47,735 nt of DNA from Cylindrodendrum hubeiense (taxonomy: Eukaryota > Ascomycota > Sordariomycetes > Hypocreales > Nectriaceae), in the NCBI GenBank assembly GCA_014621425.1, contig JAANBB010000320.1, positions 1 to 47,735 on the forward strand, in the 5' to 3' direction. Every line of letters starts with the position of its first letter. Position 1 is the first letter of the stretch. Position numbers and translations under genes: made by a program. Shown piece after piece: positions 25,248 to 35,087 of the stretch. The notes beneath the pieces are model-generated. The model did not search any database and was not told the origin of the DNA. It was given only the letters and a program-made list of their open reading frames with translations.

Positions 25248-25642
25248 CCGTGTTGGCAGCGTTTCTAGCAGTGAACGAAGCAAGAGAACCGCCAATGCAG
25301 GATAGACGGTAATTCGAACTTGTATTCAATATTGGCTTATGTCTTGGCTTATTCCCCTTCATCTTGGGCATCATTATCCTTTCTCATCCCGCCAAGCTCA
25401 GCAAATAAATGGTGGCGCCACCAACAGTTACCCGACCCTCCAACGCCCCCTGTAGCCGCCCCTATGGCCCCCTGCAAGCCACCCCCAGAAAAGAGTCAGT
25501 GGTCCCCATATTAACCCCGCGTTTCCGTCTCGACAGGGCACTTCCAAGTCTCCAGGCCGCCGTCCTCCCTGTCTTAACTGTGCCGCCCTCCTACTCCACT
25601 CCACTTGAATGACGGCCTGTGGATCACAACACCGTCACCATC
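25248..25642. promoter_or_regulatory. Bidirectional promoter, AhpD-like gene / bZIP gene
   Basis: 395 bp between divergent start codons. No copy of the intergenic cluster motif is seen here. Pyrimidine-rich toward the bZIP start. Confidence 0.5.
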
Positions 25643-26864
25643 ATGGCCCCATCGTCGTCCAGCACAGTCGATCATGGCGATGATTCATCTCCAGGTCCAG
25701 ATCACGGTCATGGCTCGTCTCTTCCGCTTTCAACGTCATTGCGCGAGCAGGAGCTCCTGCGCAAGCGTGCCAGGGACCGCAAATCTCAGCAGGCAATGCG
25801 TGATCGGAACAAGTGGACCATCCAGACGCTGAGTGACCAAGTTGCCTGTCTGTCGAGTACTATTGATGAGAGGACTCGTGCCTTGAGCCTCTTGGAGGCA
25901 AAGCTGGGCTTTTTGGAGACTGAGAACTCTCAGCTACGGACTCAGAATGCAGCTCTGCAGCTAAGTCTTATGGGCCGCGACGGTCTTGGTGAGGAAGTTG
26001 GCCAAAGCCCTGGCGTTGTTAGCACTGCCAGCAGCATTGGACCAGCTCTATGGGAGCTGTATCCGAAGAATACTCCGCCGAATTGCCTCGCAGATCAGAT
26101 TCTCCAGGGGTTTGTCGATGGTATCAGGACCGAGCGCGTCTTGGTACCGTCGTCTCCTGGAGAACGGGCTGCGAGGTTTCCCTTGCGACCAAACCTGTGC
26201 AGCCTACTCGACAAAAGTCACCACTCAGACGACGACATCAGCAACGTCGTGGCCGATGTGCTGAGAACCTACTGCGAGATCGAGGGACTACCCAAGCAGG
26301 TAGCGGTCTTCTACGTCATGGCAACTCTACTCAAGGTAGGATTCACATTCTAAAGACCCTTTGGACCGCAGCTTAGACGCAGTAGTGGATGGTGCTTCTC
26401 GATAAACAAAGCTGGGACTTGATGCCCGACTGGCTACGACCCGTCCCCAGCCAGTTCACGACACCCCATTCAGCCTGGATAGATCGCATTCCCTGGTAAG
26501 GTCCACTAATGACTCGTCGGTTTGCAGTCACTGACAATTGATCAGGCCTCGAGCACGGGAGTATCTCATCAGTCACCCAGAGATCACTTTGGACGACTTT
26601 GCCGCGCCTTACAGCTCGGGTTTCAAGCTCAACTGGCCATACGACCCAGCGTCAGTCCTCCTGGCCGCTTCTGTCAACGGTAACGGCACCGCGGAAATTG
26701 CCATTAACCCCGTCTATGAGGAACACATGCGTCAAATACGGAACTGGACGGTTGGAGAGGCGTTTCGCAACCGATTTCCAGACCTATCGCATCTAATCGA
26801 CCTCGACTCAGGCCAGGCCTGCGTGGCTACCCCGGTGACTGGCCCACTCCAACAGTCACCCTGA
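25643..26864 (+). CDS. bZIP transcription factor with DUF3425-type C-terminal domain
   Basis: Likely cluster-specific regulator. Exons 25643-26335, 26386-26495 and 26546-26864 give 373 residues. The basic region RKRARDRKSQQAMRDRNK is at residues 40-57 and is followed by a leucine-rich coiled coil to about residue 110. The C-terminal half matches the fungal DUF3425 pattern: PDWLRPVPSQFTTPHSAW, then PRAREYLI, FNWPYDP-like KLNWPYDP, and IRNWTVGEAFRNRFP. Intron 1 ends in CAGTAG: the second AG must be used (giving LLKWMVLLD), because use of the first adds an immediate in-frame TAG. The start ATG is in a CATCATGG context. An ATGATTCAT palindrome occurs in its own coding sequence at 25680-25688. It lies centrally in the cluster and has no intergenic motif copy of its own. 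Confidence 0.92.
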
Positions 26865-27178
26865 CAATTCAACAATTCCCAGTCCCTCAAAATTTTGTAA
26901 TTCACACAAGCAAAGGGACTGCAGCTGCCGCGTATCCCCGCTGAATCATTAATGCGGGGAAACCAGGTCCATCTCGGAGATCGGTAACCGGGTCCATCGC
27001 GGAGTGGGAATAGCGCGGGATGTCGGTCCCACAGCCCGGCTCCGAACCGGATCGGTCTCACAACCGCAGTCGATGGTCTATACAGAGTGTTATCCCATTT
27101 GGAGGTACTTCTCATCGATGACGGATGCTCTAATTATGCTTTCATCTCTCTATATTGGACCCCTCTACACGCCTTACA
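26865..27178 (+). promoter_or_regulatory. Promoter of AtuA-family gene 1
   Basis: 314 bp between the bZIP stop and the AtuA1 start. It holds the most symmetrical copy of the cluster motif, framed by CCCCGC and GCGGGG arms, and a TATATTGG-like AT-rich word about 27 bp before the ATG. Confidence 0.6.
26936..26959 (+). promoter_or_regulatory. Cluster motif copy 2 inside a 24-bp near-palindrome
   Basis: TGAATCATTA at 26942-26951 is flanked by CCCCGC (26936-26941) and GCGGGG (26954-26959), which are exact inverted repeats and both match the CreA consensus. It lies 237 bp before the AtuA1 start codon. Confidence 0.65.
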
Positions 27179-29174
27179 ATGCATCTTGACAAGACACCGG
27201 GTCGTCGGCCCATTCGAATCGGCGGCGCATCAGGAGGATTCACAGATCGCGTTGCGGCGATTTCCCGTCTAGCCAAGGATCCCAGTGTCGATGCTATTGT
27301 GGGAGACTGGCTATCTGAAAATGTCATGACCGGGTACGGTGCTGGCAAAGCTCAGCAAGACCCTTCCATCACTACACTTTCGCTTGAGGAGCGCAGAAAA
27401 ACTGCCATGTATGCCGGTACTTTTCTCCAATGCTTCGAGCCTGCGATTCCGTTCTTGGCGGAGAATAAGACCAAGCTCGCAGTCAATGCCGGTGCTAGCG
27501 ACACTGAACTCCTCGCCAAGGTTGTCCGTGACATGGTCCAAAAAGCTGGATATAGCTTGAAGGTGGCCTGGGTTGAAGGTGATGACGTGACAGGGCCATT
27601 TGAGAGAATGGTTGATGATGGTCATAACTTCACGAGCGTGACAGATGGCAAGACATTGAGCGGATGGGGACACAGGCCTATTTGTGCACAAGCATATCTC
27701 GGAAGTCTGGGAATCGCAGAGGCACTCAGACGGGGGGCGGACATTGTGATATGCGGGAGGTGTGTGAACAACTTTGTGATTAAAATGTGCCTGAGCCAAT
27801 GCTAACAACCGCAGGGTATCAGATGCCGCTCCAACAATTGGTCTGGCCGCCTTCTGGCACGAATGGACAGCAGATCAGTTTGATGAGTTGGCTGGAGCCC
27901 TCATCGCAGGACACCTGATTGAATGCTCTGCATTTGTGACTGGCGGCTACTACAGTCGCTTCAAGGACCTCATGAAGGCCAAGAAGCACCTTGGTCTTGG
28001 TTTTCCTATCGCTGAAGTTTTCAGTGACGGGCGGTGCAACATAACAAAGGAAGAAGGCTCGAATGGCATTGTCAACACTGAAACTGTGACGTCTCAATTG
28101 GTGTATGAGATCTCCGGCCCATTATACTTCAATTCGGACGTCGTTGCCGACCTCCGAAACATCCAAATGCAGCAGATTGGTGAAGACGTCGTTCAAGTAT
28201 CAGGCGTAAAAGGACTCCCGCCCCCCGCAACAACACGCGTGGGAGTGACAGCCCATGGCGGCTACCAGGCGGAATGGCATTTCTATCTGGTAGGCCTAGA
28301 TATTGAGGAGAAATGTCAATGGATGGAGGAACAAGCCAGACATGCTATCGGAGAGGAGCTCATTCAGCAATTTACCATGCTGAAGTTCCACGTTCATGGC
28401 AGCAGTCCCGCAGATCCAGTCAATCAAGAAATTGCAACCGTGGACTATCGTATTTTTGCTCAAGGTCCAAGAGCGGAGTTGTTTGACGGCAGTCTGCCAG
28501 ATGGGTTTGCGAGGAAACTCTATGAGACTGTTTTGCAGTCATGTCCGGTAAGTGGCCCCTATGAGACAGCATATTTCTCGACCCGATCAACTGACCTGTA
28601 ATAGGGCGTTTCTCGACCCAATGACTTGCGGCAATCAGCACCAAAGAGCTATTGGGAATATTTTGTGTCGCTCATCCCGCAAAGCGCCTGCAACCATCGC
28701 GTTCATCTTCTGTTTGGAGACGAGTCGATAATTCCAATCCCGCTGCCCCCGGTGACGAAGGACTACGGGCCCCAGGAGTCATATGATGCCCTAAATCCTC
28801 AGTCGCTTGAATCCTTCGGGCCGACTGTGCAAGCGCCCCTCGGATGGGTTGCCCTCTCCCGTTCTGGGGACAAGGCGTCGGATGCCAATGTCGGGTTGTT
28901 TGTCCCTGACGATGAGCAGTGGGAGTGGCTACGCGCATTTCTCACCATTAAGAAGATTAAGGAGCTGCTAGGAACACACGAGTACAGTGGAGGGCGCATA
29001 GATAGATTCGAGATACCGAACATCCGAGCAGTGCACTTCTTGCTCAAGAACCACCTTGATCGAGGGTACAACTCTGGAAGCAAGCTGGATACTCTTGCAA
29101 AGAACTTGGGGGAGTATCTGAGAGCCAAATTCGTCCCAGTGCCCAAGAAGTTTATCGAAGGCGGACACCTGTAG
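27179..29174 (+). CDS. AtuA-family (DUF1446) protein 1
   Basis: Member of the family named after AtuA of bacterial acyclic-terpene utilisation; the chemical role of AtuA proteins is not established to my knowledge. Exons 27179-27759, 27815-28547 and 28605-29174 give 627 residues. The large DUF1446 domain starts at RPIRIGGASGG (residues 10-20) and includes TKLAVNAGASD, ADIVICGRVSDAAPT (across intron 1), LIAGHLIECSAFVTGGYYS and GGYQAEWHFYL. From about residue 514 (GWVALSRSGDKASDANVG) follows the AtuA-like ferredoxin-fold domain, a separate small protein in many bacteria, so the fungal form is a fusion. It resembles AtuA3 much more than AtuA2. It ends in GHL, not a canonical peroxisomal tag. Its promoter carries motif copy 2. 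Confidence 0.92.
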
Positions 29175-29482
29175 CCGGGGCTCGGAAAATAAAGAGTAGA
29201 CCTAGCTAGTCAATAACCGTATGGCAAGACAGCCGGAAATTCATTCATAACCGAGCCTAAACACTTTAGTTTAGCACAGGAAATTCGTCGGCTAGAATAA
29301 GGAGCTCTCATGACGCGTGCCGTGCGGGGGACACGATGCCGGAAATCGGTTACCGCAAACAATGGCCCTTAAGTACCAGCGTCTGCAGGAAAAAGTCAAA
29401 TAATCAGCTCACTTTCAAAGGGTATCTTATCAAGCAATCATCTCTAAGCATTATTCACTATAATTTAAACCATCCATCAATC
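29175..29482 (+). promoter_or_regulatory. Promoter of the short-chain dehydrogenase gene
   Basis: 308 bp. No copy of the cluster motif is visible. One GCGGGG word at 29324-29329 and a TATAATTTAAA word about 25 bp before the start codon. Confidence 0.5.
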
Positions 29483-30334
29483 ATGGCAAGCACACAGCTA
29501 GCGGGCAAGGTGATTGCCATCACTGGGGCTGCCTCTGGAATCGGTCTGGCCACAGCAAAGCTTCTGGCGAGCAGAGGAGCAAAAGTATCCATCGCCGATG
29601 TCTCTCAAGAAGGCCTCGAAAAGGCGCGAAAAGAGATCGAGTCCGAATCAAAGACTGAGGTCCTTGCCTTTACTCTAGATGTTCGGAAATACGACCAAGT
29701 TGCCGAGTGGATTGAGCAAACAGTGAAGCGCTTTGGCCGTCTCGACGGTGCCGCTAACTTGGCTGGTGTCATCCCCAAGAGCATCGGCGGGGATCACGGC
29801 GCAATCGAGAACCAAGACTTTGAGGAGTGGGAGTTTGTGTTCGGAGTAAACACCACAGGCTTGATGCATTGCATGAAGGCGCAGATCAAGAATATTTCCG
29901 ACAATGGCAGCATCGTCAATGCCAGCTCAATTGCCGGGCTGATTGGACGAGAAAAGAACGGCGCATACTCAGCAAGTAAACACGCCGTGCTTGGGTTGAC
30001 TCGCTCTGCGGCGAGAGATGTTGGTGCACGAGGAATTCGCGTAAATGCGATCTGCCCGTATGTTTCTCGAACCCCTACTGAACCAAACTTAAGAATGATG
30101 CACTAACACTGATGCAGGGGTCGGATCGATACTCCCATGTATAGGGCTGCGGCAAATTTGGCCGAGGAGGCTGGTTCTGCGACACAATTCGACAAGGAGA
30201 CTATGAATGACGTCGCACTCAAGAGAACTGGAAGGCCCGAAGAAGTAGCAACTTTGATTGCTTTCCTTCTCAGTGATGATGCAAGCTATGTCAGCGGAAA
30301 CGCTGTCAGTGTCGATGGTGGGTGGAATTGCTAG
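29483..30334 (+). CDS. Short-chain dehydrogenase/reductase (SDR)
   Basis: Predicted classical NAD(P)H-dependent SDR. Exons 29483-30057 and 30118-30334 give 263 residues, the usual length. The Rossmann nucleotide-binding motif TGAASGIG is at residues 14-21, an acidic residue after the second strand (SIADVS) favours NAD(H), the catalytic serine lies in NASSIAG, and the catalytic pair is Tyr162 and Lys166 in YSASK. The intron interrupts ICPGRIDTPM, a typical family stretch. Within the cluster it could oxidise a 3-hydroxyacyl-CoA or an alcohol; the bacterial atu cluster likewise contains SDR enzymes. The start ATG follows TCAATC and lies in a good context. No peroxisomal tag (ends WNC). Confidence 0.93.
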
Positions 30335-30619
30335 ACAGCTCATTGTAGCCCAGTAGAACAAATTAAATAACCCTAAAAACTTGGATGCTCCCACGCTTGG
30401 TCACTTTTATTGCTTTATCTTGTAGTCGCAATGAGTCCCTTGCGTATATCGACAAATTACATTTCACCGACTTGAGCAACTTTCCTTGCCCACAGTGTTC
30501 GTGATAATTGATAAACCTTTACAAATATCATTTCACGCAAATAGCAAACGCTCAGTCAGAATGATGGGTTAAACACGATCATATTCTATGTACAACTATA
30601 TATGCAATTGAACATGTGC

Positions 30620-32521
30620 TTAGACGTCTACTCCACCGTGCGTCTTCTTGGTCGCCTTCCCATCGTGCATCCTTCTCTCCACCTTATCCGTCAAGTGCTT
30701 CTTAGCATCCTTGGAGAAAAGGCAGCCTACAATGGCAATAGCTCCAAATCCCAAACTGGCGAGGTATACTGTCTTGAAAGCTTGGGCATACGCAGTCGGC
30801 AAAGCACCCGCCACCGCCGTCTGGACCTCAGTGGGGAAGCTGGTCAAGTTGCCTGCGGTAAGAGCCGCAAGAAGATCTGAGACCTGACTCTCAGGAAGTC
30901 CGGCATTTTCGGCTGCTGGGATAACGTTGTTGGGGATGGTGTCTTTGAGTCGGTTGCTCAAGATTGAGGTGTAAACTGCCACGGCAATTGAGCCACCCGC
31001 TGAACGGATAGAGGCAAGCAGACCCGAGGCAAGTCCAATGTCCTGGGCGGCACAGAATAGAGGAGCCAAAGCCAACGATGCTAATTCGATGAAACCAACG
31101 AAGAAGGGGCCGAGGATGGTGAGGGCGATACCAGTGTTCTTGTCGGATGGAGTGAGTGAGGCCAATGCGGCGACGAAACCAACCATGGCAAATGTCGAAA
31201 AGATGAGCCAGTACCGAACATTACCACCCCAGCGAACGATTACACCGGCACAGATCTGCCCAAGCGCCGTGGATGAGGCCACCGTACAGGACAACCACCC
31301 AGCGTAAGTAACATTTTTCGTAAAGAGAGCCTGGACTTGCTGTGGCCATAGAAGAACGGCGCTATAGTAAAACACTGTTGTCTTGATTAGATAATGCTTT
31401 TTTCTTCTCATGGAAATTACTTACTGCTGGCGACGGTGGCACAACAAACCAGGGCCATGAAGCCTCGGTTGGCGAAGAACTTGACCGGGATCGCCGGGTA
31501 CTTAAGGTTGGCGAAGGATTCCCAAACGAACAGGGCAATGAGGAGCAGGGCACCGATAACCAAAGTCGAAATCGTTGCTGCAGACTTCCACGGGTACATC
31601 TTGCCTCCCCAGGAGATACCCATGAGGAAGAGAGTGAGACCAGCAGTCCAGAGGAAGATTCCCAAGTAATCAAGCTCCTTGAGAAGCTGGCGCTTGGTCT
31701 TGCGCTCATGGAGGAGCTCGAAGGTTGGTGGGTGGTAGAAGAAGAAGAGAAAGATGATGGCCAGACCGACATCAATAATATTGATGTAGTAGCACCAACG
31801 CCAGCCGAGATTGGGGTTCTCAATAAACTTGCGGGCTGTATATAATTAGCTGTTGGTTCATCAGGAAGTGTTTGTCAATGCGTACCAATAATGGGTCCAA
31901 AAGTAGCGATGGGAGCGTTCGTGAGAAAGACAAACGAGAGGACCATTGGACGGTACTTGTTCGGAACGAGCTCTCCCACGGCAACATTGAAGCTGAGCTG
32001 AACTGTTTCGCCAAGACCATAGACAGCGCTGCCGATAATGAGGGTATTCACGTTGTTGGCGCATGCGCAGATGATGATTCCAATCAGGGCGACCACGTTG
32101 CCGCCAATGAAGAACCACCGGCGGCCAAAGAGATCGGAAAGTCGGCCGAGGATTGTATAAGTGAAGGATAGCGCGAGAGTGCGAGCAATATTGACCCATG
32201 CGATGTAGTTGCTGGGGCCGATCTCCGCGTTGATGTAGGTCAAGACATTCGTTGGTAGGATTAGGAAGATGTATGCGCTGATGGCCGACAAACAGAAACC
32301 CTGCGCAATTCATTAGTCCCCGAGATTGGCACTCGTGTATTGGTGATACATACAGCCATCGCTCCAAGGAAGCGGACGGAATAAAAGTATCCGGGTGGTA
32401 GGTCATCGCCCAGGGCGGCAGAGTTGATTGACGCCGCATCGCTATCGTTCTTCGCACGCTCCTTCTCATCCTCGACTGTGTCGATATGCTCCGCCGTATT
32501 CTCGATTTTGTTGACCTCCAT
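30620..32521 (-). CDS. MFS transporter 2, TRI12/siderophore-transporter type
   Basis: Second 14-helix MFS protein of the same TRI12-like group as transporter 1, but clearly not a recent duplicate. Exons in gene order are 32521-32354, 32300-31886, 31835-31425 and 31374-30620, giving 582 residues. Motifs: GRLSDLFGRRWFF, GELVPNKYRPMVLS, and FFYHPPTFELLHERKTK in the central loop. The N-terminal 45 residues are acidic and cytoplasmic. It is transcribed away from the longest intergenic region of the cluster, which contains three motif copies. The gene converges on the SDR gene, their stops being 285 bp apart. Direction of transport and substrate are unknown. Confidence 0.9.
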
Positions 32522-32999
32522 TGTTGAAAAGTGCAATGCAGCTTGAAGCTAGCACCTTCAGGAAGAATGAAGTGGTGTAGTAGAGGGCAGACAATGACTT
32601 GTTGTGAGGCAGAGTATGGATGTCTAATATAGCCCTTCTACAAGTTGGGGGATGATCGGCACCTTATAGATGTTTGGAATGTCAAGATCAAGATGTAAGC
32701 TCAGGATGGAATCTCCAAATACTTCAATGTGGCACTACCAGCATTCGAACCAGGTCATCCATCTCCAAATCAACTGATTTCCCGTGCTATGAGGTGTCAC
32801 CGTAGGTCCAACTGGCCTATCACTCAGCTGGCAATGCCTCTTGGCCTGCGCGGACCCATTACCCCAGACTACCCCGGAAAATGGCAGCCATGATCCAGCT
32901 CAGGTTTGCGGGGAAGTGACGGGCGTCGTGGGGGACAGGGATCGCTGTTTTGGTGCAGAGATAGCTCCATTAGGCCTACGTACTCGCGTCCTTCGGCGA

Positions 33000-33009
33000 T
33001 GAATCATTA
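33000..33009 (+). promoter_or_regulatory. Cluster motif copy 3 (TGAATCATTA)
   Basis: Reads GATGAATCATTAGGGTG, full palindrome ATGAATCAT plus the TTAGGG extension; 479 bp from the MFS transporter 2 start codon. Confidence 0.65.
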
Positions 33010-33231
33010 GGGTGGGCGTCTTCACTAACCTAGTGAGAGGGGGCGCCAGGGTCGTCACGCGAGAGGCGAGATTCGGTGTACCTTTTAGCGAGGACCGGAA
33101 TGATCGGTTAGATTGTATTTATTAGTTCGTAATAGGTCTGATGTACTAAATCTAGGGGCTAATACATACACACTATTGTGTAACTGTCGTGAGGTCACTG
33201 TCATGGAGGACGTGTGACATGTTAAGTGGAG

Positions 33232-33242
33232 ATGAATCATTG
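33232..33242 (+). promoter_or_regulatory. Cluster motif copy 4, variant (ATGAATCATTG)
   Basis: Has the full nine-base palindrome but G instead of A after CATT. Second site in the MFS transporter 2 upstream region. Confidence 0.5.
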
Positions 33243-33310
33243 TTTGGAGAACCAAGCGCGATGAGTATCAGTCTCACTAGTATCATAGGTCACCTCGTAA
33301 AGTCCAATAA

Positions 33311-33320
33311 ATGATTCATT
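33311..33320 (-). promoter_or_regulatory. Cluster motif copy 5, variant (AATGAATCAT on minus strand)
   Basis: Plus strand reads AAATGATTCATTG. The palindrome is complete; flanks are AT-rich. Third site in this interval. Confidence 0.45.
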
Positions 33321-33526
33321 GAAAGTTCTAGCTGTATCAAAACTATGTCAAAATACTCTTTATCTTAAATTTCCTTGAGCGTTAGCTAATGTGCGGGTGA
33401 TACACCAAGGGGCGATGAGAACACTGAACGCCTTGGAAAGACCATGTGGTTAATAGGAGTAATATTTATTTCTATACACTACAATCATCTAATTCATGCG
33501 ACTAGACTACTCGTAGCCCAAATAAT

Positions 33527-34369
33527 TCACAGCCGACTTCCTTTCCATATTGGTTCCCTCTTCTCTGAGAACGCCTTCAGACCCTCCAGTATATTTTCTC
33601 CCTTCTGTAGCTCGGCGAATTCCTTCTCGAGCGTCCATTCAACGGCTCGCTCAACCGCCGCTGTCTCCCATCCTTGACGGAGGCCCGCTCGTGTGCAAAT
33701 AATAGCATCTGGGCTGTTCTTGGCAATCATTTCCGCGAACTTGACCGCTTCCTGGACAACCTCGTCCTTGGGAACCACCTTGTTGACAATACCCCACTGA
33801 AACATCTCCTGCGCAGAGACATTTCGTCCAGTAAGAGCGAACTCGGATGCTCTCTGTAAACCAATAGTCCGGATCAGTCGAGGGAGCGCTCCGCCAATGG
33901 CAGCGATTCCTCGTCGGACCTCAGGAAGCCCAAAATATGCATCATCAGCTGCGACGACCAGGTCGCAGTTGACAACAAACTCACACCCACCTCCCATAGC
34001 AAGGCCATTCACCGCTGCGATGATAGGCTTCTTTCCTAGGCGTCGGCTAAGCGGCTTGAATGCTGGGGCATTTCCCATCTTCTTGCTCGGGTCCGCATCG
34101 TCCGACATTGAGTTATTCCACTCCTTCAAATCGGCGCCAGCTGAAAATGCTCTGCCAGTTCCAGTGATGATAGCTACCGAAAGCGTCGGTTCTTCGTCAA
34201 ACCACTTCCAAACGGAGTCCATTTCCCATTGAGCGGCTGTAGACATGGCATTGAGATCCTTCGGCCTGTCCATGCGAACCAAGACAACTCGAGGCGCAGG
34301 GAAGGTAAGCTTGAGAAACGCCGGAGTCGGAGGCGGCGGCGTCTCCGTCGGATATGACTTTTGAGACAT
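33527..34369 (-). CDS. Enoyl-CoA hydratase/isomerase 1, peroxisomal (PTS1)
   Basis: Predicted crotonase-fold enzyme hydrating a 2-enoyl-CoA. It is a single exon of 280 residues. The oxyanion-hole stretches AFSAGADLKEW and GLAMGGGCE are present, and both glutamates used by true hydratases are kept (GGGCE and LPEV). The C-terminal SRL is a canonical type 1 peroxisomal targeting signal. The ATG at 34369 is the first in frame; a frame upstream of it (to 34441) has no ATG. It is divergent from paralogue 2 and shares its promoter, which has one cluster motif. The lack of introns contrasts with most cluster members. The exact substrate is unknown; bacterial AtuE is in the same superfamily. Confidence 0.93.
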   Translation of the reverse strand: MSQKSYPTETPPPPTPAFLKLTFPAPRVVLVRMDRPKDLNAMSTAAQWEMDSVWKWFDEEPTLSVAIITGTGRAFSAGADLKEWNNSMSDDADPSKKMGNAPAFKPLSRRLGKKPIIAAVNGLAMGGGCEFVVNCDLVVAADDAYFGLPEVRRGIAAIGGALPRLIRTIGLQRASEFALTGRNVSAQEMFQWGIVNKVVPKDEVVQEAVKFAEMIAKNSPDAIICTRAGLRQGWETAAVERAVEWTLEKEFAELQKGENILEGLKAFSEKREPIWKGSRL

Positions 34370-35087
34370 GTTGAGAAGGCGGCTGTAGGTGATGAGTTGT
34401 CGACGGGAGATTGGAGTCAATGTGTGAGGTTTCAGTGCCAAATGAGATCAGGCGGAGGAAAATGCAGGAACATTGTCGGGCAAGAAATCGGGAATGCAGT
34501 CGAGAAAATGAATGTTATTCTGTACAGATGAACACGCCATTGCCGTAGTTCCCACGGCTGTTGGACGGTTCTGCAACTAATCACTCCCTTCTCTCGGGCT
34601 TCTTCTCCCAGGGCCTTCAACCACGACTTGGCCCAAGTACCTAAGTCCGCAGCAGCCACCCTTCTCTGTCACCTGGACGCCCATCTCGCTTGGAACGGGT
34701 TCCCGCTGACGTGGAGGCCGAGGCCTATCCCCACAGTTGATAGCTTGAAAAGTGCGGGGAAGCTGGACAAGGGCAGACACTAATGATTCATTGCAGGGGT
34801 CGTGAAATCATCTAGCCAGCACCGAGACAGAGTGCTGCGGATGCTCTGTCGGATTGCCCTGGGGGTTCTCTATGTTATCATGTCGGCCTAAGAGCTGGGG
34901 CGGACAATCTCTCCTTTCGTTCGGTATCTTTGCCCGCCAGCAACCGAGGTGATAACTATCGCGAGGAATGGGGGCTTTCTCCCTTCAGGGTCATCAATGG
35001 GGGTTCTAGAAATGTGATATTGAATACACATTCTCGCCAATCTGCTGGTCCAGTCAATCCCGATTGCCAATTACATCCATCGCCAAC
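34370..35087. promoter_or_regulatory. Bidirectional promoter of the two enoyl-CoA hydratase genes
   Basis: 718 bp between divergent starts. It contains motif copy 6 at 34791 and a GCGGGG word at 34754-34759. Confidence 0.6.
34791..34800 (-). promoter_or_regulatory. Cluster motif copy 6 (TGAATCATTA on minus strand)
   Basis: Plus strand reads CACTAATGATTCATTGC, so the full palindrome and the TTAG extension are present. It is 297 bp before the hydratase 2 start and 422 bp from the hydratase 1 start. Confidence 0.65.

Larger units (their letters stand above)
32522..33526. promoter_or_regulatory. Promoter region of MFS transporter 2 with three motif copies
   Basis: 1,005 bp between the 5' end of MFS transporter 2 and the 3' end of enoyl-CoA hydratase 1. 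It contains motif copies at 33000, 33232 and 33311 and a GCGGGG word at 32908-32913. No gene is seen inside. Confidence 0.55.

Noticed and set aside
25680..25688. ATGATTCAT palindrome in the bZIP coding sequence
   Set aside because: Not counted as an operator because it is coding and lacks the extension, although autoregulation through it cannot be excluded.
32740..32770. T-loop-like GGTTCGAAT on the minus strand, possible tRNA
   Set aside because: The putative T stem has mismatches and no matching acceptor, D or anticodon arms are seen around it.
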